Source of the DNA: an uncultured Anaerolineae bacterium
GTDB taxonomy: Bacteria > Chloroflexota > Anaerolineae > Anaerolineales > Villigracilaceae
Assembly: GCA_903875215.1 (NCBI GenBank)
Contig: CAIQVH010000020.1
Location: 1-64,000, forward strand
Direction of reading: 5' to 3'
Length of the DNA: 64,000 nt
Shown: in pieces, positions 1-9,848 of the stretch
How the letters are laid out: the number at the start of each line of letters is the position of its first letter
Position numbering within the stretch: position 1 is the first letter of the stretch
Made by a program: the position numbers and the translations under genes
Notes under the pieces: generated by a model
Database searches by the model: none
Told to the model about the DNA's origin: nothing
Seen by the model: only the letters and a program-made list of their open reading frames with translations

Positions 1-4
1 AGTC

Positions 5-457
5 TCAGCTGTCTTGAGCGAGATCAGCGAAGAGTGGCTCACCGGTAGAACATATTTGAATTTTCAAGGTTCTGATTAGCACTGTTATTTTTCTTAATGA
101 AGCACTTGATCTTGATCTTACAGAAAAACCCTTGCACAATCCGCCTTTGCCGCGATAAGAACCAACATACGTGAGCGTGGCGTATTCTCCAGCGGGGAGA
201 AAGTCCGTCAGCACGCCGTCGCCGCCAGCGAGAGCCTGGTCGAGCACAAATCCCACCTCAATATCCAGTTTGGTAGACATATCGGTGGTCAGGTAACGGA
301 TGATAGCCGGGCCGTGCGAAATCCCTTGCCGGGCAAGCCATTTGTTGACCTTTTCCCAGGCGCTGGACAGGGATTTCCCCAACGGAAACGGGACTTGCAG
401 CCGCACAGCGGCATAGGGGTGAGCTTCGCGGTGTTCGATTTTGGGCTGGGTGTTCAT
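5..457 (-). pseudogene. GyrI-like effector-binding domain protein, C-terminus replaced
   Basis: The first ~95 residues read as a GyrI/AraC effector-binding domain (small-molecule binding), with family-like stretches such as GFVLDQALAGGDGVLTDFLP and YATLTYVGSYRGKG. After that the sequence stops resembling the family and becomes Ser/Arg-rich and AT-richer up to a stop near the window edge. The conserved second half (acidic Tyr/Glu/Trp pocket) is missing. I chose the ATG at 457 because a longer reading upstream runs antisense through the DUF2277 gene. It is the last of a leftward gene string. It is probably a remnant joined to unrelated DNA; an assembly artefact at the edge cannot be excluded. 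Confidence 0.6.
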
Positions 458-470
458 TTGTGATTTCCTT

Positions 471-740
471 TCAGTTTGCAAAACGACGCGCGCTGCGGGC
501 TTTTGCCTTTTCGGCTTCCTGCTCGCGGTTTTTGGGCGTTGCAGATGTTTCAAGTTCCCTGAGCAGATTGCCAGAGATGGCCGCGACCGCATCCACGGCG
601 GCCTGGAATGCCGCTTCGTTCGCTTTGGATGGCCTGGCAAATCCGCTGATCTTGCGCACATATTGCAGCGCCGCCGCGCGGATTTCATCCTCCGTGGCGG
701 GCGGCTCAAAGTTGTGGAGGGGTTTGATGTTGCGGCACAT
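471..740 (-). CDS. DUF2277 family protein
   Basis: This 89-residue protein begins MCRNIKPLHNFEPPAT, the diagnostic DUF2277 opening, and continues with ATEDEIRAAALQYVRKISGF and SKANEAAF, all family hallmarks. Length is normal for the family and the gene looks intact. DUF2277 function is unknown. It lies 2 bases downstream of the deleted reductase remnant and upstream of the GyrI-like fragment, so the three were probably one transcription unit with the YdeI-type gene at 949-1401. Confidence 0.9.
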   Translation of the reverse strand: MCRNIKPLHNFEPPATEDEIRAAALQYVRKISGFARPSKANEAAFQAAVDAVAAISGNLLRELETSATPKNREQEAEKAKARSARRFAN

Positions 741-742
741 GG

Positions 743-952
743 CTAATCGCGCCTGGGTTCGTAATGGAGCACGATCATTCCGCAGTCAAAAGCTGTTGAT
801 TTGACCAATCTCAGGCGTTGCGGGCTGGTCAGAGCGGTGACATATTGGATGATCCCGGCATCCCAGTTCCGTGCCAGGAAATCCATCTCGCCGCTGGGGC
901 CGCCAACGATCCCGTCAACGCTCATTTGCACCTGTAGTTTTAGTTTTCTCAT
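743..952 (-). pseudogene. RibD/DHFR-type reductase with internal deletion
   Basis: Residues 1-~43 match the start of RibD C-terminal-domain (dihydrofolate-reductase-like) proteins (KLQVQMSVDGIVGGPSGEMD). Residues ~45-69 match their very end (LVKSTAFDCGMIVLHYEPRR). The roughly 110-120 residues that normally lie between, including the NADPH-binding core, are absent. The reading frame is nonetheless open across the joint (about TALTSP/QRLRLV). A 69-residue product cannot fold as this enzyme, so I call it a deletion pseudogene. Its start overlaps the end of the upstream YdeI-type gene by 4 bases. Confidence 0.75.
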
Positions 953-1401
953 GAGCCCTTCCCTGCCGTCAGCTTCTCGACGATGGCCGCAATCCGCCGG
1001 GTGCGGGTTTCGGCGGCTTTGGCAGATTCAACCTGCCGGACATATTCCTTGCGCATCGAAGGCGCGGAGGCCTCGAAAGCGGCCCGCGCTCCGAGCTTGG
1101 CCTCCAGCGCCACAGCCAGATCATCCGGCACATCCACTGTGCGCGGGGCCAGATCCAATTCCAGCGTGATCTCCACGCGATCCCCACCCTTGACGCCCGC
1201 AGCTTCGCGGTTGGCCTTGCTGAGCGGGATCATAAACACCCCGCCCATCACCGCCACGGTGCTGCGGTAACTGTAACCGGCCAATGAGACCACCACCGGC
1301 GGCCTTTTCGAACTACCCAGGGAGGCGATTACCTCCGCAGGGACTTCCAGCCCGGTATTGTTGCCATCCACCCAAACATTGGTTGCGTAGGTTGCTTTCA
1401 C
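949..1401 (-). CDS. YdeI/OmpD-associated, DUF1905-containing protein
   Basis: This 150-residue protein has an N-terminal DUF1905 half (WVDGNNTGLEVPAEVIASLG, KRPPVVVSLAGYSYRSTVA, FMIPLSKANREAAG) and a C-terminal YdeI helix region (VPDDLAVALEAKLGARAAFE, SMRKEYVRQVESAKAAETR, ending in RIAAIVEKL). The combination is common in small soluble proteins of unresolved biochemical role ('bacteriocin-protection' in some annotations). The start is a GTG at 1401 whose GTGA overlaps the stop of the upstream frameshifted gene, so translation is probably coupled. It looks intact, unlike most of its neighbours. Confidence 0.85.
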   Translation of the reverse strand: MKATYATNVWVDGNNTGLEVPAEVIASLGSSKRPPVVVSLAGYSYRSTVAVMGGVFMIPLSKANREAAGVKGGDRVEITLELDLAPRTVDVPDDLAVALEAKLGARAAFEASAPSMRKEYVRQVESAKAAETRTRRIAAIVEKLTAGKGS

Positions 1402-1606
1402 TCTGTATTCTCTTTCTTGAAGGATAGACCCCGGGCAGCCAGCGCTTCCTGGAGTTTTTTCAACGCGTTGGGCCCGATCCCGTGCAACTGGCGGATTTCT
1501 TTCGCCCTGTAGCCGGTAAACTGTTCCAGGAAGTGGATTCCAGCCCCGGCCAGGGCGCGCATGGCAGGCTGGGCCAGCCGGGGAGTTCGATTTCTTTATT
1601 TTCCAT
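1398..1606 (-). pseudogene. Helix-hairpin-helix (RNAP alpha-CTD-like) protein, frameshifted
   Basis: The N-terminus reads MENKEIELP in one frame. The rest of a recognisable domain (PAMRALAGAGIHFLEQF, then LHGIGPNALKKLQEALAARG and a stop) lies one frame over, with a stop codon just upstream in that frame. The GIGPxAL hairpin is typical of small alpha-CTD-like DNA-binding proteins. A single missing base near 1583-1590 separates the two parts. This is either a genuine frameshift or a sequencing error; its neighbours' decay favours the first. A second ATG at 1609 is also possible. Confidence 0.6.
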
Positions 1607-1779
1607 CATCAGCCAGTTGATTAAACATTTCGGACATAAACAGGTTGATTTTACCAGAATATTTGTTCTGAATCAGATTGTTGTGAAAGACTGAAACAGA
1701 AAGCAACAAAAGTCATAACGCGCCGCGCACGCGATGCAAATTAACTGTAAAAAGGCCCTGAAACAGACCCCCAAAACCC

Positions 1780-1810
1780 TTGACCTGGAGTCACCTCCAG
1801 GTGATACACT
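1780..1810 (+). promoter_or_regulatory. MerR-type promoter with 19-bp spacer and operator dyad
   Basis: A -35 element TTGACC (1780-1785) and a -10 element TACACT (1805-1810) are separated by 19 bases, the over-long spacing that MerR-family proteins correct by DNA untwisting. The spacer holds a perfect inverted repeat, ACCTGGAG (1783-1790) and CTCCAGGT (1795-1802), around TCAC. It lies 20 bases before the MerR gene, so autoregulation and control of the downstream reductases are expected. Confidence 0.85.
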
Positions 1811-1829
1811 GTTTTCACGAGGTGAAACG

Positions 1830-3190
<1,361 letters not shown>

Positions 3191-3197
3191 AGGAAAC

Positions 3198-3581
3198 ATG
3201 AAAAACGATCACCTGGAACAAGAAGTAATCGCTCTCTCAAAAGAGAAATGGGATTGGATGTCAGAGCGCAATGTTGAGACCCTGGACGCGCTTTTCCATG
3301 AAAAATCTGTCTTTGTCCACATGGGTGGATCGTGGGGCAAAGAGCGCGAAATGGAAATCATCAAGAGCGGCGGGATTCACTACAAAAAAGCGGATATTCA
3401 TGAAGTGTCGGTGAATATTATCGATCAGACCGCCATCCTGTTGAACCGGATCACATTGCTGGCGGTGGTCGGCGGCAACGAGGTGGTTAATCCGTTTATG
3501 GTGACAGAAGTTTATGTGCAGCAGGAGAACGGATGGAAGTTGGCCTCGCTCGCGTTCACAAAACTACTTACCCCCTCGTAG
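3198..3581 (+). CDS. NTF2-like (SnoaL/DUF4440-type) protein
   Basis: A 127-residue protein with the cone-shaped NTF2-like pattern: an N-terminal helix (EQEVIALSKEKWDWMSERNV), a small-loop element (LDALFHEKSVFVHMGG) and strands ending in VTEVYVQQENGWKLASLAFT. Family members are small enzymes or binding proteins, often of unknown substrate. The ATG at 3198 follows AGAGGAAAC and sits 7 bases after the reductase stop, so it is in the same operon. No catalytic assignment is possible. Confidence 0.8.
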   Translation: MKNDHLEQEVIALSKEKWDWMSERNVETLDALFHEKSVFVHMGGSWGKEREMEIIKSGGIHYKKADIHEVSVNIIDQTAILLNRITLLAVVGGNEVVNPFMVTEVYVQQENGWKLASLAFTKLLTPS

Positions 3582-3600
3582 GTCACGTTTATAACGTGAC
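3582..3600. promoter_or_regulatory. Perfect palindrome GTCACGTT-N3-AACGTGAC
   Basis: Two 8-base arms (3582-3589 and 3593-3600) flank TAT, directly after the NTF2-like stop and 43 bases before the second reductase. A related half-site (GTCACGCT) follows. It could be an operator or a small processing hairpin; there is no T-run, so it is not a typical terminator. Confidence 0.5.
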
Positions 3601-3627
3601 TGTCACGCTCAAAGCGCGACCTGCTAA

Positions 3628-4494
<867 letters not shown>

Positions 4495-4593
4495 TCAATA
4501 ATTTCGCCCGGTCAAGTCGTTGTTGGATACTTCTTCGTTACGGATAACACCTGCGAGATTTGCAAGTCTGGCTATCATTTATCCGATGTTAAT

Positions 4594-4629
4594 CGACAGC
4601 CCTGTGCACCGATAGGCGCAGGGCTGTCG
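4594..4629. terminator. Hairpin between convergent genes
   Basis: An 11-bp perfect stem (CGACAGCCCTG / CAGGGCTGTCG) with a 14-base loop lies in the 272-base gap between the rightward reductase and the leftward sulfoquinovosidase. There is no T-run on either side, so factor-independent termination is uncertain. The rest of this gap shows no gene I can support. Confidence 0.4.
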
Positions 4630-4766
4630 CCCGCAGGTTCATCGCGCCCCGCGGCCAGGCGCAGGCAGACGTGAAAGCGGGAGGCGTTGGATTATTTGTC
4701 AGGTGTCAGGGAGAACTGCGTTTTTAATTTACCCATCTACGGGGTTCGCAGGAACTCTTTCGTGTT

Positions 4767-6749
4767 TTACCTTAGGGCTCCAATAGTTTCGAATATCGAC
4801 TGGAAAGCTGACCCATCTCGATGGAAGACTGGCGGCTGCCCAAGCGGACACTCAACCACGTACGAACCAGCCGGGAACCTGTTCCCGCTAAACAGGTGAA
4901 TCCACTCGCCCTCGGGAATGTCCACTTTCAGACGGGTGAGACCGGGTTTCAGCACCGGGAAAACCAGCAGATCATCCCCCAGATACCAGGCATCTTTTTT
5001 ATTGCGCCAGCGTGGTTCGGAGTTGGTCAGGCAGAAGGGACGCATCATGGCCAGCCCCGTGCGCTGGGCTTCGGTGGATACATGTTTCAAGTAGGGGGCC
5101 AGGGCGGCGTGCATCTTTGTTGCGCGCACAAAGGCGCGGATGGTTTCGGCATTCGTCCAGGGTTGGGCGTTGTTCCAGGGCTGGTTGCCCTCGTGGGTGC
5201 GTAGGATCGGTGAAAAGGCGTTGGCTTCGCTCCAGCGGGCGAGAAGTTCCGGCGAGCGTTTGTACCAGCCAAGCGTAGTATATCCGCCTGCGTCCGAGTG
5301 ATAATACTGGATGCCCGACAGGCAGGCGCTCAAGCTGCCCGTCACCGCTGAGGGAAAGCCATCGTGCTCGTCCCAACCGACAAGTTGGTCGCCGCCCCAC
5401 TGGTTGTTATACCAGCGGTTCTGACCGGTATAACCCGAACGATGGAAAACCAGTGTCTCATTTTGCAACCCGGCGGTTTCGACAGCCTCGCGGTTGATCT
5501 GCGCCCACAAACGTGGATAAATATTGTGTAAGTCTTGGCCCATCCGCCCATCGGCGAAACGATGGGATTCAATCACATCCTCGCCGTAATCGGCCATCCA
5601 GCCACGCAGACCCAAATCGAGCAGGTTTTTCTGGATGATTTCCCTGTACCAGGCACAGGCCTCCGGGTTGGTCGGGTCGAGCATGCCGACGGTGAATTCG
5701 GAGATCAGCCTGAATGTGACTCCCCCAGACTGGTCCTTCACCAGGTAGCCGCGCTCTTTGGCGGTCTTGAATTGTTCCCCCTCTGTATTGAAATAAGGGT
5801 TGAGATACCCCAGCCAGCGGATGTTTTGTTGTTCGCGCTGCTCGATTTCCTCGGCCAGTTTGGGATATAAGTTTTCATCCACCTGCCAGTTCCAGAACAG
5901 ACGTTTGCCGGTCGGCGTCATGCGGATGCCCTGCCAATCCTGCGTCCAGACGCCGGTCAGCGCGGCCCCGGCTTCGAGCAGTTTATCAAGGGTTTCACTG
6001 ACGAAAGGCAGCCCACCCTGGATGCCGAGAATACCACCTTCAAAGGCCCAATCGGGTGGGGCGGGTTGGATGCCGCTGTGCTGAACCTGCCGTTTAAGCA
6101 GTTCCACCAGGCTGGAAGCGGCGAAACAATGCAGGCGGGCGTTCCCTAAAAACTCGAGAAGATGCTCGTCTTTGGCGTGGAAATCCAGCAGGGAGTAGTT
6201 GCCGCTTTCGAGCAGATAGCCCGCGCCGCGAGTGGTGAGAAACGTCGGCTGCGGATTGTAGGTCGTCCAGTAATCGCCACCCGCCCCGGCGATTAAATCT
6301 GCCAGAATGGTGGCGAGGTGGCGTTTGTTGCGGCCTATCCCGGCTTCGCACGTCCAGATCGGAAAGCGCCGTCCGCGCAGGTTCAGGTGCGAGAATTGCA
6401 TCCCGCCGCCGTAGACGGCTTCATCAGGTGCGGCGGGCAGGCTCAGGCGGGCGAAGTTGAAACCGTCGGGAAGAGTCAGGTCCAGGGTCACGCCGTCCGC
6501 TTGCGGGTCGAGCTTAAGCGTCAGGGACAAGTCTCCGTTGAAGAAACGGATAGCGTTTTCGCTCAGTTCAAAGCCGGGGAGCGGCGTCCAATCCAAAACT
6601 TTGTTGTTAACCGGGTGTTGGCCAGTGCGCGAGGTGTAATGGAAATCGGCCCTCGCCAGAGTCAACATGGGATGCTCGGAAGTATGGCGCAGAAGTTCGC
6701 TTGCGCCGCTTCGCAGGCTGAAACCGTTGGCGAGTAGTTCGATTTTCAT
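4767..6749 (-). CDS. yihQ: Sulfoquinovosidase, GH31 (YihQ family)
   Basis: A 660-residue GH31 retaining alpha-glycosidase that releases sulfoquinovose from sulfolipid-derived glycosides such as sulfoquinovosyl glycerol. The nucleophile is Asp387 (GWMADYGED) and the acid/base Asp454 (WGGDQ). Their 67-residue spacing equals that of E. coli YihQ (405/472). The three sulfonate-binding residues of YihQ (Arg301, Trp304, Tyr508) map at the same offsets onto Arg283 and Trp286 (TGKRLFWNW) and Tyr490 (GGYTT). No signal peptide is seen, so it acts in the cytoplasm after uptake. Its ATGA start overlaps the transporter stop by 4 bases. Longer readings upstream lie inside the transporter gene and are not used. 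Confidence 0.93.
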   Translation of the reverse strand: MKIELLANGFSLRSGASELLRHTSEHPMLTLARADFHYTSRTGQHPVNNKVLDWTPLPGFELSENAIRFFNGDLSLTLKLDPQADGVTLDLTLPDGFNFARLSLPAAPDEAVYGGGMQFSHLNLRGRRFPIWTCEAGIGRNKRHLATILADLIAGAGGDYWTTYNPQPTFLTTRGAGYLLESGNYSLLDFHAKDEHLLEFLGNARLHCFAASSLVELLKRQVQHSGIQPAPPDWAFEGGILGIQGGLPFVSETLDKLLEAGAALTGVWTQDWQGIRMTPTGKRLFWNWQVDENLYPKLAEEIEQREQQNIRWLGYLNPYFNTEGEQFKTAKERGYLVKDQSGGVTFRLISEFTVGMLDPTNPEACAWYREIIQKNLLDLGLRGWMADYGEDVIESHRFADGRMGQDLHNIYPRLWAQINREAVETAGLQNETLVFHRSGYTGQNRWYNNQWGGDQLVGWDEHDGFPSAVTGSLSACLSGIQYYHSDAGGYTTLGWYKRSPELLARWSEANAFSPILRTHEGNQPWNNAQPWTNAETIRAFVRATKMHAALAPYLKHVSTEAQRTGLAMMRPFCLTNSEPRWRNKKDAWYLGDDLLVFPVLKPGLTRLKVDIPEGEWIHLFSGNRFPAGSYVVECPLGQPPVFHRDGSAFQSIFETIGALR

Positions 6750-8179
6750 TTTTGGTTGGGGCGCACAAAGACCGCGGCGATTGAGGAGAGCAGGAACATG
6801 ACGCCAAACATTGACATCAACAATACGTAGCCGGACGAATCGGCGATCGCGCCGCCGATGTACGCACCGATGGCCCCCGCACCGGCTCCCGCGATGTTCT
6901 GCAGTCCCAGGAATTCCCCCGAGCGTTCCTTGGGGATGATGTCGGTGCTCAGCGCCCACGAAGCCACGCTGAAAATGGCATAGGCCATGCCGATAAAGAT
7001 GGCGGCCACGTACATCAGCGTTTGTGTTGGGCCGAGCACCAAGACAGCGACGCCCAGCGCGCCAATAAAACCACTCGAAACGGTCAGCAGGCGGCGGTCG
7101 ACGCGGTCACACAGCCAGCCCGCCAGGATGCCAAAAAAGATCACGCACACGCCCAGCACCAGCGGCAGAGTCCCGGCCAGACCGGCGGCTTGTTTGCCGG
7201 GCAGGTTGAATTTTTCCTGGACGAAATACAGCAAAAAGACGCCGACGTTGTTGATGGCGACCAGTGCTGCCAACCGGTTGATGACCAGCCAGGTGAAGGG
7301 CCGGTTCTGGCTGGCGGAAGCGCCCAGGTGGATATACAAGCTGGTAAAGACGCCCGCCACGACGGCTACGGCCATGGCTGCGACGCCCAAAATGCCAAAG
7401 CTGAGACGGTTATCCGTTGGCAGGAGCGGGATGGTGGCTTTGACGAGTTGTCCCAGCCCCAGGATGATGCCGGTGAAAGCGCCGGTCATCACCAGCAGGC
7501 TGACAAAGGGTTTCCAGTTCAGGGTGGGGGCCGTCTTGTCCCCGTTGGGGGATTCGAGTGGTTTTTCCTTCACTAACATCGCCAGCCCCATGCAGACCAA
7601 CATGGCGGCGCAGGTAATCAGCAGCCCGGCCAGGATGTTGCCTTTTTGGACGATGGGCGCAATCACCAGCCCAAAGATGACCAGCGGCAAGGGCACCTCC
7701 AGCAGGGTTTTGACACCTGAAGCGATGCCGCGCTTTTCCTGTGGAATCAAGTCGGGGATAAAGCCCTGCGTGGCGGCCTGTGACATGTTGGTGGAGGCCA
7801 TCGAAAGCAGGTAAATGGTGAAGAGAACGTAATAACCCGTCATGCCCTGCAAACCGGCCACCCAGGCCAGGCTCAGAATCAGCACCACTTCCAAAAAGGT
7901 TCCAATCAGGATGAATGGGCGGCGGCGTCCCCAGCGCAGGCGGGAATGGTCCGACAGGATGCCGAACAGCGCCTGGAGCAACACCGCTGCCATCAGGCCC
8001 CACAGGCGGATGAAGCCAAAATAGGTTCCCTTCTGCGCTTCACCCACAAAGCCTTGCACGAGCAGCGGAATGAGCAATCCGGCCAACACCTGCGAGCGCA
8101 AGGTTAATGCAAACCAGGTCGTGTTAATGAAAAGATAGGTGTACCAGCGAACGGAAGGTGGGTTGGGTTGGGTGATCAT
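6746..8179 (-). CDS. MFS sugar transporter, probable sulfoquinovoside importer
   Basis: A 477-residue, roughly 12-segment major-facilitator protein with the loop signature GILSDHSRLRWGRRRPFI after segment 2 and its second-half echo GWLCDRVDRRLL. It is most like the SLC45/glycoside-symporter-type MFS families. The start at 8179 has an ideal ribosome site (GAAGGAG). Because it is translationally coupled to the sulfoquinovosidase, I infer that it imports sulfoquinovose or its glyceryl glycoside. The substrate is inferred from context only. Confidence 0.85.
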   Translation of the reverse strand: MITQPNPPSVRWYTYLFINTTWFALTLRSQVLAGLLIPLLVQGFVGEAQKGTYFGFIRLWGLMAAVLLQALFGILSDHSRLRWGRRRPFILIGTFLEVVLILSLAWVAGLQGMTGYYVLFTIYLLSMASTNMSQAATQGFIPDLIPQEKRGIASGVKTLLEVPLPLVIFGLVIAPIVQKGNILAGLLITCAAMLVCMGLAMLVKEKPLESPNGDKTAPTLNWKPFVSLLVMTGAFTGIILGLGQLVKATIPLLPTDNRLSFGILGVAAMAVAVVAGVFTSLYIHLGASASQNRPFTWLVINRLAALVAINNVGVFLLYFVQEKFNLPGKQAAGLAGTLPLVLGVCVIFFGILAGWLCDRVDRRLLTVSSGFIGALGVAVLVLGPTQTLMYVAAIFIGMAYAIFSVASWALSTDIIPKERSGEFLGLQNIAGAGAGAIGAYIGGAIADSSGYVLLMSMFGVMFLLSSIAAVFVRPNQK

Positions 8180-8289
8180 GATTTCTCCTTCGGGAAGGGA
8201 TTTTAGGCGTGAGGACGGTGAAAGCCTGACCAGATTGGCGGGGCGCTTTCTGACAAGATTGGCAGCATAATTGGGGCAATTTATCAAGA

Positions 8290-8305
8290 CGCAATAATAA
8301 TTGCG
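8290..8305. promoter_or_regulatory. Candidate ROK operator palindrome
   Basis: A perfect inverted repeat CGCAAT-AATA-ATTGCG lies just downstream of the leftward promoter -10, at about +5 to +20 of the transporter transcript. Repressor binding here would block that transcript. The divergent ROK regulator is the obvious candidate. Confidence 0.5.
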
Positions 8306-8308
8306 ATA

Positions 8309-8337
8309 ATTATATGGCGTGACCGGGTCTTTGTACA
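8309..8337 (-). promoter_or_regulatory. Sigma-70 promoter for transporter-sulfoquinovosidase operon
   Basis: Reading leftward, TGTACA (8337-8332) and a perfect TATAAT (8314-8309) are 17 bases apart, 130 bases before the transporter start. The operator-like palindrome lies immediately downstream. Confidence 0.65.
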
Positions 8338-8513
8338 GTCATCGTTTTACGCCGGGGTGATGTTGAACCCTTATTTTTGCTCAGTAACCGCCATTTAACA
8401 TAATTTTCGGGCAATCTCTGCGCAGTTTCAGGGAAAATGGTGTATGGTATTATTCATATTCGCACTGCGGTGCCCATTATTTGAAGTTGATGCAAAGCGC
8501 TCTGGGAAGTGCG

Positions 8514-8542
8514 TTGACATTTGTTTTGCTCGACTGTATACT
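8514..8542 (+). promoter_or_regulatory. Consensus sigma-70 promoter for ROK regulator operon
   Basis: TTGACA (8514-8519) and TATACT (8537-8542) with exactly 17 bases between give a near-perfect housekeeping promoter 43 bases before the ROK start. The 404-base divergent region 8180-8584 otherwise holds only the leftward promoter and its palindrome; I see no gene in it. Confidence 0.8.
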
Positions 8543-8584
8543 TATTTGCTAAAGATGAAAAAGTAATTGTGTTGGAGATTGGAC

Positions 8585-9838
8585 ATGCCGAAGCTAAGTT
8601 TTCAGGGTAGCAACATCAACCTGGTGAAATTGCACAATTTGCAGGTCGTCCTGCTCAGTCTTTTGCATGAGTCACATTTATCGCGCGTTCAGCTGGCTCA
8701 AAAAACCAACCTTTCTAGCACCACCATTACTAATTTAATCGCGGAATTAATCGACCAGGGCATCGTTTCTGAACTCGAAGAAACAACGCTGGAACCTGGC
8801 GAGCTGCGCCCGGTGGGGCGTCCGCGTACCAGTATCCAGCTTGAACCAAACGCCAGGTTTGTTGTTGGGGTGCATATTGGTGTTGGGCTCTTTCGCGTGG
8901 GCATTTCCAATATTTATAATGAAATGCTGAATAACCAGGTGGTCGATTTTGCCGTGGGGCTGCCCGCCGAACAGGTTTTGGCGCAAATTGTAACTACGAT
9001 TGAAACCATCATCCTGGCCAGCGGGGTAGAGCGCAGCAAAATCCTGGGGGTTGGCGTGGGAGCCTCGGGTCTGGTCGATTTTCACAGCGGCGTAAATTTA
9101 CTGGCCCCCAATCTGAATTGGCGAGATGTTCCATTGCGCGATGATTTACAGCAGGCTCTCAATCTATCGGTTGTAGTTGATAACAACGTGCGCACGATGG
9201 CCCTTGGTGAAACTTATTTTGGGGCCGGCCGCGGCGTTGATTCACTGGCTTTTGTCTATGGGCGGACCGGCGTGGGCGCCGGTTTGATTTTTAAGGGGCA
9301 GGTTTTTCGTGGCAGCACCACAGGCGCAGGCGAAATTGGGCATACAACCATCCTGCTGCGCGGTGGCGAGCTTTGCCGGTGCGGGAATCGCGGTTGCCTG
9401 GAGACCTTGATTTCCGAAGAAGCCATTTTGCGCCAGGCTGACCAGATTGCCCGGCTGTATCCACAGGGGATTCTGGCCCAAACTTTATCCGAGAAAGATG
9501 ATATTTCCCCCATCGAGCGAGTATTCCGGGCGGGACGTGCTGGGGATGAGACCGTCCGCGCCATGTTAGAAGACCGCGCTTTTTATCTTGGAGTGGCCCT
9601 GACAGGTCTCGTCAACCTGTTCAATCCCGAACTGATTCTTTTGGGGGGCATTTTTTCGCGCGGGCAGGATTTTTTCCTGGAGCCGGTCATTCAAGCGGTC
9701 AGCCAGATGTCCTTTGGCGGGATGGGTAAGCGTGTTCGGATTGAAGCAACCAGCTTTGGCTGGAAAGCTGGGGTTCTGGGCGCGTCTGCCCTGGCATTGA
9801 TGCATTTTTTCTATCAACCGGAATCTCCCAATCTTTAA
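8585..9838 (+). CDS. ROK family transcriptional repressor
   Basis: A 417-residue ROK protein. Residues ~10-70 form a winged HTH (LSRVQLAQKTNLSSTTITNL). The sugar-kinase-like domain follows, with the ROK zinc motif CRCGNRGCLE, DNNVRTMALGE and the second-half motif GVALTGLVNLFNPELILLGG. An N-terminal HTH marks it as a repressor, not a kinase. The start is ATG 8585 after GGAGA. It is divergent from the importer-sulfoquinovosidase pair and leads the catabolic genes, so it probably senses sulfoquinovose or an intermediate and controls both arms. Confidence 0.9.
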   Translation: MPKLSFQGSNINLVKLHNLQVVLLSLLHESHLSRVQLAQKTNLSSTTITNLIAELIDQGIVSELEETTLEPGELRPVGRPRTSIQLEPNARFVVGVHIGVGLFRVGISNIYNEMLNNQVVDFAVGLPAEQVLAQIVTTIETIILASGVERSKILGVGVGASGLVDFHSGVNLLAPNLNWRDVPLRDDLQQALNLSVVVDNNVRTMALGETYFGAGRGVDSLAFVYGRTGVGAGLIFKGQVFRGSTTGAGEIGHTTILLRGGELCRCGNRGCLETLISEEAILRQADQIARLYPQGILAQTLSEKDDISPIERVFRAGRAGDETVRAMLEDRAFYLGVALTGLVNLFNPELILLGGIFSRGQDFFLEPVIQAVSQMSFGGMGKRVRIEATSFGWKAGVLGASALALMHFFYQPESPNL

Positions 9839-9848
9839 AGAGGCACAC

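Noticed and set aside
4687-4899. Rightward 70-residue open frame in the gap after the second reductase
   Set aside because: It overlaps the 3' end of the sulfoquinovosidase on the other strand, lacks a ribosome site and matches nothing I recognise.
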